Assembly (NCBI RefSeq): GCF_963259705.1
Contig: NC_081861.1
Location: forward strand, 109,150,102 to 109,214,101
DNA: 64,000 nucleotides
Source of the DNA: Myotis daubentonii
Taxonomy: Eukaryota > Chordata > Mammalia > Chiroptera > Vespertilionidae
Reading direction: 5' to 3'
Shown here: positions 44,150-54,837 of the stretch, one piece after another
Layout of the letters: each line of letters begins with the position of its first letter
How positions within the stretch are numbered: position 1 is the first letter of the stretch
The notes under the pieces: model-generated
Seen by the model: the letters and a program-made list of their open reading frames with translations, nothing else
Databases searched by the model: none
What the model was told of the DNA's origin: nothing
Made by a program: the position numbers and the translations under genes

Positions 44150-45915
44150 TGAACTGTATCTCTAACAAGCAAGTTTTATGGGGTGGGCTGTAGCTCTATT
44201 CTGGTGCTTTCTTCTACCTGCAGTATCACAGCAAGGCTTTCACAGCTACAATGCCTGAAGCCTTTTCCCTCCCAAAAAAGGGAGCAAGCAATAACAACAA
44301 GATATCACCACACCAACCTTGCCTCCTTGCCAAGAGTGGCTCAGGGCCTAGGCAGGCTAGTGGCTCGGTGCCTGCTGTGCTCCAAGTGGCTTCCCAACAC
44401 AATCTGGCACATAAAGGCTATACAGAGGTCTCATCTACATGGCAACACTTTTGATACAACAAACGGGACAGAGACTATATAAAGAAAACTGGAGAGCCGC
44501 AGGAGACTGCTGGGATTCTCAGGGGTCATTGTTTATGTCCCTGTCCACCTCCATAGGATGGTCAGGGACTCTATCAAGGTGCTCTGGCCTGTCAGCAGGG
44601 TCACTGTAATGTGTTCACAGACACATTGTTTGAACCCATTTCAGCCTGTAAAGAGGGAGCAAACAGGATCAACAGGTTATTACTATGTGCATCTGGCCTC
44701 TCCACTCAGAGATGCTCTGTCTCAGTAGACTAGTGCCCTGGATACTTCAAGCTCCTGCTTAAATCCTACTAGCTACCAAAATGACCTTATATATAATCTA
44801 GAGAGCCTGCTTTTACATAACACCACTTTTTCAAGAAAGGAAGAGACTACTATTTTGTCTAATTCATATAGACAAACCCACGAAGTCAAACAAAATGAAA
44901 AGACAGGAGAATATCTCTCAAATGAAGGAACAAAGGAACAAGTAAAATATCCAGGGCGGGGCGGGGGGCGGGGGTGGACAAAACAAAATAAAAAACTAAA
45001 GAAACAAAAATAAATAATTCTTCTAGTAAAGAATTCAAAGAAATGGTCATAAGGATGGTCACCAAACTTAAAAGTGGAATATGGAGACTTAGGGAGAATT
45101 TCAAGAAAGAGTTAGAAAGTATAGTAAAGATCCAAGCGCACAAGATGATCACAATAACCAAAATGAAAACTACATTAGAAAGAATCAACAGCAGGTTAGC
45201 TAACACAGAAAAATGTATCAATGATCTGGAATACAGAATAGTGTACATGAATGAAACAGAATATTAGAAAGAAAATAATAATTAAAAATGAGGATAATTT
45301 AAGGGACCTCTGGGATACCATCAAGTACTCAAATATTTGCATTTATGGATCCCAGAAGGAAAAAAAGAGAGAAAGGAACAGAAATATTATTTAAAGAAAT
45401 AATGATTAAAAATGTTCCTAACCTTGGAAAGAAAATAGACATCCAGATACAGGAAGCAGAGTTTAAACAAAGAGGAACCCAAAGAAATCCACACCAAGAC
45501 ATATTGTGGTTTAAGTGGTAAAAGTTGAAGATAATGAGACAATCTTGAGGGAAACAAGAGAAAAATGAGTTACATACCTATGGGGTTATCAGCTGATTTC
45601 TCATGAGCAACTGTACAGGCCAAAAGGAGGGGGCAGGCCATGTCTAAAGTGCTGAAATCCAGGAAACTACCATCTAGAATAATTTAGCTAGCAAAGTTAT
45701 TATTCAGAAATGAAGGAGAGATAGAGTTTCCTGGACAAGCAAACATTACAGAACTTCATCACCATTAAACCAGATTTACAAGAAACGTAAAGGGTGTTCT
45801 TGAAGTAGAAAAAAGAAGGCCATAACCAGAAATAATGAAATAGAAGAAAGAAAAACATCACAGATAAAGCCAAAAACTCAATAGATATTTAAAAATCTGA
45901 CGTTTACAAAGCTAC
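44150..45915 (+). mobile_element. L1 5'UTR and ORF1, sense strand
   Basis: GC-richer 5'UTR-like sequence (44170-44800) precedes ORF1 (about 45030-45890) that can be followed from the coiled coil to the C-terminal domain and the tail ctggacaagcaaacattaca. The sequence then changes to antisense L1 at about 45920, so ORF2 is not continuous with it. A G-rich run lies at 44955-44975. Confidence 0.75.
45043..45267 (+). pseudogene. L1 ORF1 coiled-coil fragment
   Basis: A 74-codon frame with ORF1p-like heptads (KTTLERINSRLANTEKCIND) and a stop after NETEY. The downstream RNA-binding domain is out of frame or broken. Confidence 0.85.
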
Positions 45916-45972
45916 TGCGGTATTTGCTTTTCTCTGTCTGACTTATTTCACTTAGCATAACACCATCTAGAT

Positions 45973-46418
45973 CAGTGGACCCCAACATGGGACAATTTGA
46001 TTTTAAAGGGGGAAATTCAAGAATGAGTTTTTAACAGTGATTATTTTTTTCATTTTATGGCTATAGGGGCCTCATAAACAGTATATAAATATATTGTGAC
46101 ATATTTATGCATTTCAGTTATCTAGTATATGCTTTAAAACTTTGTTATTTTTCATATCACTTCATATTATTATTTTTTAAACAATTTCTTAATGATTTCT
46201 TCCTCAGTACTTCAACTATTCTTTTATTTTTCTCTATCATGGATGCCATCCATGTTCTTTGGAAGCTTGTTTAGACCAAGTTAATGATCTTTTAGGCTTC
46301 CTCCATGTAAATAGGAGTTCACTTTTTTGAATAGTAAGAATTATATATCACAGGGGAGACATCAGGATTTTAGAGATGCTTAGGTGGGGCACGGCCAAAA
46401 AAAGATTGGGAACCACCC
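45973..46418. mobile_element. hAT element, 446 bp, with perfect 8-bp duplication
   Basis: The left end CAGTGGACCCCAAC and the right end GATTGGGAACCACCC are imperfect inverted repeats of the CAGTGGTTCCCAAC type. ATCTAGAT flanks both sides (45965-45972 and 46419-46426). The AT-rich interior has no transposase frame. Confidence 0.88.
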
Positions 46419-46458
46419 ATCTAGATCCATCCATGTAGTCACAAATAGCAATATATTT

Positions 46459-46595
46459 CCCTGCTCCATGTGGCTCACTTTATTGGAACAGACTCCCATG
46501 CATTGAAGGGCCACAGGTTTTATTTCTGGTCAGGGCACATACTTAGATTACAGATTTGATCCCTGTTTGGGGTACATGCATGAGGGAGCGATTGA

Positions 46596-46646
<51 letters not shown>

Positions 46647-46698
46647 TCTTCTCTCTCTAAAATCAATAAAAAACATATCCTCAGGTGCAGATAAAAAG
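46459..46698 (+). mobile_element. Older bat SINE with (CT)n tail block
   Basis: A degraded tRNA-like head (cctgctccatgtggctcact), ctggtcagggcacatac, a (CT)n block (46600-46642) and the tail aaatcaataaaaaacatatcctcagg, the same ending as the SINE at 7146. It is older than the VES copies. Confidence 0.85.
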
Positions 46699-46838
46699 TA
46701 AAGATTTCATTATTTTCTATTGCTACATAATAATCCATTGTATGTAACAAAAAACATCAATGAAACCAAAAGCTGGTCCTTTGAAAAGATAGACAAGATT
46801 GATGAACCTCTAGCCAGACTTATCAAGAAACAAAGGGA

Positions 46839-46993
46839 GCCTGGCCAGCATGGCTCAGTGGTTGAGCATCAACCTATGAACCAGAAGGTCATGGTTCGAT
46901 TCACAGTCAGGGCACATGCCTAGGTTGTGGGCTCAATCCCGAGTAGAAGGCGTGCAGGAGGCAGCCAGTAAATGATTCTCTCTTATCATTGAT

Positions 46994-47047
<54 letters not shown>

Positions 47048-47067
47048 ATCACTAAAAATGTTAAAAA
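46839..47067 (+). mobile_element. VES-type SINE with (CT)n block
   Basis: tRNA-like head (gcctggccagcatggctcag), B box ggttcgattc, long CT repeat (47000-47043), tail aaatcactaaaaatg. The duplication caagaaacaaagg/aga (46824-46838 and 47068-47082) consists of L1 sequence. Confidence 0.93.
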
Positions 47068-47174
47068 CAAGAAACAAAGAGAGAGGACCCAAATAAATAA
47101 AATAAAAAATGAAAGAGGCAACATAACAACTGATACCACAGAAATACAAGTAATTGTAAGAAAATACTATGAGC

Positions 47175-47406
47175 GCCGAAACCGGTTTGGCTCAGTGGAT
47201 AGAGCGTCGGCCTGCCGACTGAAAGGTCCCAGGTTCGATTCCTGTCAAGGCATGTACCTGGGTTGCGGGCACATCCCCAGTGGGGATGTGCAGGAGGTGG
47301 CTGATCAATGTTTCTCTCTCATCGATGTTTCTGACTCTCTATCTCTCTCCCTTCCTCTCTGTAAAAAATCAATAAAATATATTTTTTAAAAAAGAAAAGA
47401 AAAGAA
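47175..47406 (+). mobile_element. Young VES SINE with intact pol III boxes
   Basis: A box tggctcagtgg (47188-47198) and B box ggttcgattcc (47232-47242) are kept. The 17-bp duplication aagaaaatactatgagc is perfect (47158-47174, 47407-47423). The tail is A-rich with repeated aaaag units. Confidence 0.97.
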
Positions 47407-47924
47407 AAGAAAATACTATGAGCAACTCTATGCCAACAAACTGGACAACCTGGATAAAATTGACAAATTACAAGAAACATACAATCTTCCAAAATGTAGG
47501 CAGAATTAGAAAAAATGAATAGGCCAGCAACAACTAATGAAATGGAAGGAGTAATAAAACAAATCAAAACAAAAACTCCCAGCAAACAAAAGCCCTGGCC
47601 CGGATAGCTTCACAAGGGAGTTTTACCAAACATTCAAAGGAGAATTAACACCTATACTCTTCAAAATATCCCAAAAATCTAAGAGGAAGGAACATTTCCA
47701 AGTTCTTTTTATCAGGCCAACAGTATCCTTATTCCAAAACCAGATAAAAGCACTACAAAGAAAGAGAACCACAAGCCAATATTCCTGATGAACACAAATT
47801 CTAAAATTCTCAACAAAATATTAGCAAATCAAATCCAGAAATATATTAAAACGATCATATACCATCACTAGTAAGATATATTCCTGGCATACAAGGCTGG
47901 TACGATATTTACAAATCAATAAAT

Positions 47925-48310
47925 GTGATACATCACATAAACAAACTGAAAGACAAAAATCACATAATCATATCAGTAGTTTCAGAAAAAGCATTTGACA
48001 AAATCCAATACCCATTTTTCATGAAAACTCTCAGCAAAGTGGGAATAGAGGGATCATACCTCAACATAATAAGTACCATATATGACCAACTTGCAGCCAA
48101 TATCATACTCAGTGGGCAAAACAAACCATTTCTCCTAAGAACAAGAACAAGACACGGATGTCCTCTTTCACCACTCTAATTCAATATAGTACTAGAAGTG
48201 CTAGCTACAGTAATCAGAAAAGAAGAAAAAACAAAAGACATACAAACTGGAAAGAAGGAAGTAAAACTGTCATTATTCACAGATGACAAGATATTGTACA
48301 GAGAAAACCT
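47925..48310 (+). pseudogene. L1 reverse transcriptase core fragment
   Basis: The frame shows [20 protein letters not shown] and GCPLSPL, RT palm motifs of L1 ORF2p. The downstream FTDD form of the catalytic motif is at about 48278. The first catalytic aspartate block is altered (VVSEKAFD) and a stop follows SPL, so the enzyme is dead. Confidence 0.9.
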
Positions 48311-48560
48311 TAAAGATTCCACACAAAAAAACTTCTAGATTTAATAAATCAAATTGGCAAGGTAGCAGGATACAATATTAACATCTGAAAAGAATACATT
48401 TTTATACAACCATAATGAACTCTCAGAAAGAGGAACTAAAACAACAATCCCATTTATCATTGCAAATAAATAAATAAATAAATAACACGCTGAGGCATAA
48501 AGTTAATCAAGGAGGTATAAGACCTGTACTTGGAAAACTACAGGACATTGAAAAACAAAT

Positions 48561-48778
48561 TGTGGCTCATCCAGAGTTTCTCAGTGATTGAGCATTCACC
48601 TATGAACCTGTGAATGGTTTGGTTCTTGATCAGGGCACATGCTTGGGTTTGCCGGATTCCTTGTGGGAGCCGTGCACAAGGCAGCTGGCCAATAATTTGC
48701 TCTCATTATTGATGTTTCTCTCTCTCTCTCCCTCTCCCTTCCTCTTTCTTAAATAAATAAAAATATATTTTAAATAAA
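48561..48778 (+). mobile_element. Diverged VES-type SINE
   Basis: The head (gtggctcatccagagtttct), a degraded B box, tgatcagggcacatgcttgg and an A-rich tail (aaataaataaaaatatattt). Approximate duplication of the aaaaacaaat type on both sides. Confidence 0.85.
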
Positions 48779-49599
48779 AAACAAATAATAGAAGACACAG
48801 ACAAGTAGAAGAATATACCATGTTCATGGATTGGAAGAATTAACATAATTAAATATCCATACTTCAGAAAGCCAGCAATAGATTCAATGCAATCTCTATT
48901 AAAATACCAACAACATCTTTAACAGATCTAAAACAAATATTCCAACACTTTATATGGAACCAAGAAAGACCCTGAATAGCCACAGAAATCTTGAGAAAGA
49001 AGAATAAAATTGTAGGGATCACATTACTGGATATAAAATTATATTACAAAGTCATAGTAATAAAATTAGATTGGTACTGGTACAAGTGCAAGCATATAGA
49101 TCAATAGTACAGAACAGAAATAATCCCACACCATTATGGCCAATTAATACTTCACAATGGAGACAAGAATGTTCAATGAAGTAATGACAATATCTTCAAT
49201 AAATGGTGTTGGGAGAATTGGACAGATACGTGCAAAAAATGAAACTAGACTACCAACTTACACCATACACAAGAATAAACTCAAAATGGATAAAAGACTT
49301 AAATGTAAGTCATGAAATCATAAGAACCCTAGAAGAAAACATAGGCAGTAAAATATCAGACATATCTTATAGCAGACTTTTTACCAATACATTTCCAAAT
49401 AAAAAATAAAAAAATGAGACTAACATAAAAAATGCTTTTAATCAGCAAAAGAAACTATCCTCAAATGCAAAGGGAACCCATGGTATGGGAAACATATTTG
49501 TCAGTGATACATCTGATAAGGCCTTAATTCCAAAATATATAAATAACTCATACTACTCAAAAAGAGTAAGACAAACAATCCAATTAAAGAATGGGCAGA

Positions 49600-49804
49600 A
49601 GGCCCAGTCGGCATGGTTCAGTGGTTGAGCATTGACCTACGGACCAGGAAGTCATGGTTCAATTCTTGGTCAGGGCACATACTGAGGTTGCAGGCTCGAT
49701 CCTTAGTAGGACACAGCCTATCAATGATTCTCTAACATCATTGATGTTTTTATCTCTTTCTCCTGCACCCTTCCTCTCTGAAATCAATAAAAAATGTTTT
49801 TGAA
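49600..49804 (+). mobile_element. VES-type SINE
   Basis: Head aggcccagtcggcatggttc, B-box-like ggttcaattct, tail aaatcaataaaaaatg. Perfect 10-bp duplication aatgggcaga (49590-49599, 49805-49814), which is L1 sequence. Confidence 0.93.
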
Positions 49805-49925
49805 AATGGGCAGATGACCTAAATAGACACTTCTCTAAAGAAGACATACAGACGAACAAGAGCCATATGAAAAGTGGTCAAAATAACTAATAATCACAGA
49901 TAAAAATAAAGTAAAATCAATATAA

Positions 49926-50365
49926 ATATGCACTCAGGTACAGATTAAAAAAAATTCAAGATTTCATTATTTTTAGTGCTATATTATTCTATTGTGTGTG
50001 TGTTTATATACATTTTTATAAATTCATGTATCTACTAACCCCTAGGTTGTTTCCATATCTTAGTTATTATAAATCCTGTATGGTTTCACTTTTATGTGAA
50101 ATGTAAAACAAACATACAAAGCAATAACAAGAAACAGACTCATAGAAACAGAGACCAAAAGAATGGTTAGCAGAAGGAAGAGCATGGAAGGATGGATGAA
50201 AAGGAGAAATAAAATATAGTCCATAATATTGTGTTAAGTATACATGGTGTCAGATGATTACTTGAATTAGTGGGATGATCATATTGTAAGGTATAAAAAT
50301 ATTGAATCACTATGTTGTACACGTGAGACTAATATAGCCAATGTAAGATTGTATACCAACTATAT
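49926..50365. mobile_element. SINE tail relic and two old L1 3' pieces
   Basis: At 49926-49955 a SINE 3' end (atatgcactcaggtacagat) remains. At 49956-50075 an antisense L1 piece follows (ttgtttccatatcttagtta), and at 50075-50365 a sense L1 3'UTR (acagactcatagaaacagag to gtacacgtgagactaatata). All are diverged. Confidence 0.65.
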
Positions 50366-50376
50366 ATATATATATG

Positions 50377-50453
50377 TATTGCTACTTATATATAAGTATT
50401 GCTACTTATATATAAGTATTGCTATATATATATAAGTATTGCTATATATATAT
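50377..50453. repeat. 20-bp tandem repeat next to a Helitron
   Basis: Units of gctacttatatataagtatt type repeat with exact 20-bp spacing, almost four copies; the last two carry gctatatatatata. The last unit merges with the 5' end of the following Helitron. Confidence 0.9.
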
Positions 50454-50732
50454 GCCAAGCGACTGGAATGCTGGAACGAACGACCAGAATGACCAGTTGC
50501 TATGACATGCACTGCAGTTGGCCAACTAGCCTGATGCGGGGGCGGGGGGGGGTAGCCCCTCCCCCAACCAGTACAGTCTCCAATTGGCTCCTCACACCCT
50601 GATTGGGGGCAGGGCTGGCTGACCAACCTCCTGCGTCCCCTTCCTCTCCCGCCAGCCTGGCCCAATCGGCCCCCCAATTGGGTGGGCCAGCTGGACCCCA
50701 ACCATGTATGAATTTGTGCACTGGGCCTCTAG
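50442..50732 (+). mobile_element. Helitron, 5' end merged with a tandem repeat
   Basis: The 3' end is clear: atgaatttgtgcactgggcc, CTAG, then T (50733). The 5' side (ctatatatatatgccaagcg) lacks a defined TC start because of the tandem repeat. It is the same subfamily as 6126 in opposite orientation. Confidence 0.85.
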
Positions 50733-50794
50733 TACTTAAATAAAAAGTAAATTAAAAACAAAAGAAAAAAGGTACTATGAAGGTTAAGAAAAAA

Positions 50795-51012
50795 CGCCAA
50801 AACCACTTTGGCTCAGTGGATAGAGTGTCGGGCTGTGGATTGAAAGGTCCCAGGTTCGATTCCGGTCAAGGGCATGTACCTGGGTTGCGGGCACATCCCC
50901 AGTAGGGGATGTGCAGGAGGCAGCTGATCGATGTTTCTCTCTCATCAATGTTTCTAACTCTCTATCTCTCTCCCTTCCTCTCTGTAAAAAATCAATAAAA
51001 TATATTAAAAAA
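50795..51012 (+). mobile_element. Young VES SINE
   Basis: A box tggctcagtgg (50809-50819), B box ggttcgattcc (50853-50863), complete body, tail aaatcaataaaatatatt. Flanking aagaaaaaa on both sides is a likely duplication but low in complexity. Confidence 0.95.
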
Positions 51013-51608
51013 AGAAAAAAGTATTAAACTCACCTGAAATGACAATAAGTATTTAAGAGATATTCAACACAAAAATATCTAATTTTTGACACCAAAAACA
51101 AAGAATGGACTAAGGAATAAAATGTACTTCTTATAAAATACACTCAAGTTTTAATGCTTATCAGTTTAAAATAGGCTGCTGTAGATAAATAATAATATGC
51201 ATAGCCCTCATGGTAACCACAAATAAATAACCTACAAAAGAGCTACAAAGAACAAAGAGAAAGATAGCCAAACACAATAGTGAAGAATAAGAGAAAAACC
51301 ACATCAAAAGGAGAAGAAAACTCGGAGGACAATTTTAAAAGTAATCTAAAAGCAATTCAAAAAATGGCAATAAGAATATACTTATCAATAAAATGTAAAT
51401 GGATAAAATGCTCCATTAAAAAGATATAATGTAGTTAAACGTATTAAAAAAAAAAAAAACATGTTCAATGTATATGCTGCCTGCAAGAGATTGACTTCAA
51501 ATTAAAGCAAACATACAGACTAAATGTAAAGAGATGGGAAAATATATTCCATGCAAATAGAAATGAAAAAAAAGCTGGAGTAGCAATACTTGCATCAGAC
51601 AAAATAAA
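51013..51608 (+). mobile_element. Old L1M inter-ORF and EN fragment, sense
   Basis: Blocks such as ttttaatgcttatcagttta, cctcatggtaaccacaaata, tgcctgcaagagattgactt and tggagtagcaatacttgcat follow the start of ORF2/EN in ancient L1s. It breaks off at acaaaata, where antisense L1 begins. Confidence 0.75.
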
Positions 51609-51639
51609 TATGTTCATCAAGGCTATTGGCTTATAGTTA

Positions 51640-52366
51640 TCTCTCTTTGTGGTGTCTTTATCTGGTTTTGGAATTAGGGTAATTAATGCTGGCTTCATAG
51701 AAAGAGCTTGGAAGTGTTGCTTCCTCTTGAATTTTTTTGAATAGTCTGAGGAAGATAGGTTTTAGTTCTTCTTTTAATGCTTGGTAGAACTCCCCTGTAA
51801 AGCCATCCAGACCAGGGCTTTTGTTTGCTGGAAGATTTTTGATCGCTGCCTCAATTACTTTGGTAGTTATCAGCCTATTCAGGTTTTTTTTTATTTTTCC
51901 TGATTGAGTTTTGGGAGCTTGTATTTTTCTAAGAATATGTCCATTTCGTCTAGGTTTTCCATTTTGTTAGAATAGAGTTGTTCATAGTATTTTTTCATAA
52001 AATCCTTTGTATTTCTGTGGGGCCAATTGTTACTTCACCTCTTTCATTTCTTATTTTGTTTATTTGGGTCCTCCCTCTTTGCTTCTTGGTGAGCCTGGCT
52101 AGAGGTTCATCAATCTTGTTTATCCTTTCAAAAAAACAGCTCTTGGTTTTCTTGATCTTTTGTTTTGTTTTTTTTTGGTCTCTATGCCGTTTATTTCCAC
52201 TCTGATCTTTATTATTTCTTCCCTTCTGCCTATGTTAGGCTTTTCTTGTTGTGCTTTTTCTAACTCTTGAGTTGTAGGGTTAGATAATTTATTACCATTT
52301 TTTCTTGTTTTTTGAGGTAGGACTGTAGAGCTATGAACTTCCCCCTCAGGACTGCTTTCATTATGT
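51640..52366 (-). pseudogene. L1 ORF2 EN-RT linker and early RT fragment
   Basis: Frames show [20 protein letters not shown] with NYKPIALMN (early RT motifs, about 51615-51698) and, upstream, [19 protein letters not shown] (52120-52371). Frameshifts separate them. Confidence 0.85.
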
Positions 52367-52367
52367 C

Positions 52368-53267
52368 TCATAGACTTTGAATTATTGTGGTTTCATTGTC
52401 ATTTGTTTCCAGGATGTTTTTAATTTCTTCTTTGATCTCTTTGGTAACCCAATCATTGTTTACTAGCATCCTATTTAGCCTCCAGATGTTTTGATTTTTT
52501 TCATTGTTTTTATTGTAGTTGATTTCTACCTTTATGCCATTGTGATCTGAGAAGATGCTTGATATGATTTCTATCTTCTTGAATTTGAAGATACTTTGTC
52601 TGTGACCCAATATATGGTCTATCTTTGAAAATGACACAAGTGCACTTCAGAAGAATATATATTCTGTGGCTTTGGGGTAAAATGTCCTGAAGATGTCAAT
52701 TCCATCTGATGTAGTGAGTCATTCAGTATTGATGTTTCTTTGCTGATTTTTTTTGTTTAGAGGATTTATCCAGTGGTGTTAGTCAGGTATTAAAGTCCCC
52801 TACTATAACTTTATTGTTGTTAATCTCTCCCTTGATATATTCCAGAAGTTTTTTGTTTGTTTGTTTTTGTTTTTTGTTTTTTGTTTTTTTTTGTATTTGG
52901 GTGCTCCTGTATTGGGTGCATATATATTTACCAGAGTTATGTACTCTTGTTGAATTGCTCCCTTTAGTATTATAAAATTTCCTTCCTTATCTCTCGCTAT
53001 GGTCTCCACTTTGAGGTCTAATTTGTCAGATATAAGTATTGCTACCTCAGCGTTTTTTTTTTTTTTTTCATTTCCATTCACCTGAAAAAGCTTTTTCCAT
53101 CCCTTTACCATTAGTCTGTGTGAGTCCTTTGTTCTGAGGCGGGTCTCCCGTAGACAGCAGATATATGAGTCATGTTTTCTTATCCACTCAGCTACCCTAT
53201 GTCCTTTAATTGGGGCATTTAATCCATTTACATGTAAAGTAATTGATAGGTACTTGTTTGTTGCCAT
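52368..53267 (-). pseudogene. L1 ORF2 endonuclease domain, frameshifted
   Basis: The ORF2 start (MATNKYLSITLHVNGLNAPI) is open for 154 codons and includes CCLRETRLRTKDSHR and ITLVNIYAPN. A second frame (52368-52637) carries FSKIDHILGHR and SSIFSDHNGIK. These are apurinic-endonuclease-like motifs, including the final SDH. Several changes and a T-rich expansion (52840-52890) break the frame. Non-functional. Confidence 0.92.
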
Positions 53268-53370
53268 TTTTATTCTTTATGTCTGTGTTCCTTCTTGCCT
53301 TTCTGTTTCTTCTTTTTACAGCAGTCCTTTTAGCATTTATTGCATTGCTTGTTGGTGGTAATAAATTCCC

Positions 53371-54203
53371 TTAGCCCTTTTTGTCTGTGAAGCTCCTGAC
53401 TCCACCTCCAATTTTGATTGATAGCCTTGCTGGGTACAGTATTCTTGGATTCAGACCCATGCTTTGCATGACTTTGTATATTTCATTCCATTCCCTTCTG
53501 GCCTGATGTGTTTCTGCTGGGAAATCAGTCAATAGTCTGATGGGATATCCCTTGTAGGTAACTTTCTGTCTCTCTCTGGCAGCCTTTAAGATTCTTACTT
53601 TGTCATTGATGTTTGCCAAATTAATTATGATGTGTCTTGGTGTTGGTCTTTTGGGGTTCATCTTGTTTTTGACTCTGTGTGCTTCTTGGACTTGTGTGAA
53701 TTTTTTCTTCTTCCCAATATCAGGGAAGTTTTCTGTCATCATTTCTTCAAATAGGTTTTCTATTCTTTGCTTAGTTTCTTCTCCTTTTGGTACTCCTATT
53801 AGGTGGATGTTGTTTCGTTTTGTGTTCTCCCAAAGTTCCCTTAGGCTCTCCTCCTGTTTTTATTAGTTTTTTTTTTTTTCCAGTTGCTGTTCTGCTTAGG
53901 TATTTTTTCCTACCTTGTCTTCTAGATCACTGATGTGGTCCTCCACTTCTTCTAGTCTACTGTTGATGCTTTATATTGTGTTCTTTATTGCAGCAATGTG
54001 ATTTTTCATTTATTCTTGGTTCTTCATTTCCTCTTGGTTCTTACACATATTGTTGAATTTATCTTCCATCCTTTTCAGCATCCTTATAACCATTACTCTG
54101 AATTATTTCTCTGACATATTGCTTGCCTCCATTTCATTTACTTCCTTTTCTGGTGATTCCTCATTTTCTTTCATATGGGGGCTTTTTCTTTGTCTCCCCA
54201 TGT
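53371..54203 (-). pseudogene. L1 ORF1, partly open
   Basis: The C-terminal half (53371-53742) keeps RRM and CTD motifs: RPTPRHIIINLANINDKVRI, VTYKGYPIRLLTDFPAET and LNPRILYPARLSI. The coiled coil (about 53890-54110) and a probable start near 54203 lie upstream but in interrupted frames. Confidence 0.9.
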
Positions 54204-54617
54204 TCACTCCTCTCAGTGTGTCTGGTTATGTAGCACTCTCTCTCTCCTGCATTGACTTAAAGGCACAAAATACAATGTGACAAGACACAACACACAGGGC
54301 ACCAAACACAAATGTATTCACAATACCAATAACCCCAAACAAAGGTGACTAACAGAGAAAGAGAATTAGGGGAGAGAAAAGAGTGCAAAAATGATATTGA
54401 GAAAAGGAATAAATGTAATAGAAAAAAGAAAGAGAAGAAAAAAGAAGGGGAAAATATACGCAGATGGGGAGAAAACTTCAAAAAACCAACAGCTAATCCA
54501 AAAAATGCAAACAACAAACACCCTGAGGTGAATGCAAACAACAAACAACAACTAATCCAAAAAAATGCAATCAACAAACACCCAGCTGAATCTGAAGGGG
54601 CAGAGCTCTCTCTAGGT

Positions 54618-54837
54618 CAGTGGTTCTCAACCTTGGCTGCACATTAGAATCACCTGGGAATCTTTCTTAAATCCTGATTTCTGGGCCTCATTCTCTGGAA
54701 ATTCTGTTTCTTTGTTATGGGGTGGGGCCATGACATTAGTAACAAAGAAACAATTTCTGGAGGATGAGGGCCAGAAATCAGGATTTTAAAAAGATTCCCA
54801 GGTGATTCTAATGTGCAGCCAAGGTTGAGAACCACTG
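54618..54837. mobile_element. Full-length palindromic hAT MITE, 220 bp
   Basis: CAGTGGTTCTCAACCTTGGC at the left is the exact complement of the right end, and pairing continues almost to the centre with few mismatches, so a single strand could fold end to end. CTCTAGGT flanks both sides (54610-54617, 54838-54845). It resembles MER-type Charlie derivatives. Confidence 0.93.

Larger units (their letters stand above)
45920..46745 (-). mobile_element. Old L1 3' fragment, antisense, carrying a hAT and a SINE
   Basis: Host pieces 45920-45972, 46419-46458 and 46699-46745 join into antisense L1 3' sequence (ttctctgtctgacttatttc, tagatccatccatgtagtc, atttcattattttctattg). Two insertions interrupt it. 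Confidence 0.7.
46748..49925 (+). mobile_element. L1 ORF2 region, sense, broken by four SINEs
   Basis: The host L1 starts in the EN-RT linker (ctggtcctttgaaaagatag), runs through RT (47.4-48.4 kb) to the C-terminal region (49203-49409 and up to 49925). SINEs occupy 46839-47067, 47175-47406, 48561-48778 and 49600-49804. EN is absent at the left. Confidence 0.88.

Noticed and set aside
47188..47242. A tRNA gene suggested by A and B box motifs
   Set aside because: The motifs are the pol III promoter of a VES SINE; there is no tRNA cloverleaf with acceptor stem and the element continues into a SINE body.
35220..51622. A 16.4-kb insertion into one L1, flanked by the 14-bp repeat tatgttcatcaagg
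   Set aside because: The L1 at 32815-38948 has matching target flanks at both of its own ends, so its two halves are one insertion with an internal deletion. The shared 14 bases are simply the same L1 position in two copies.
52803..53267. A possibly functional L1 ORF2 (154 open codons from a start methionine)
   Set aside because: The frame ends in a T-rich expansion within the endonuclease, later domains are in other frames, and the 3' half of ORF2 is missing.
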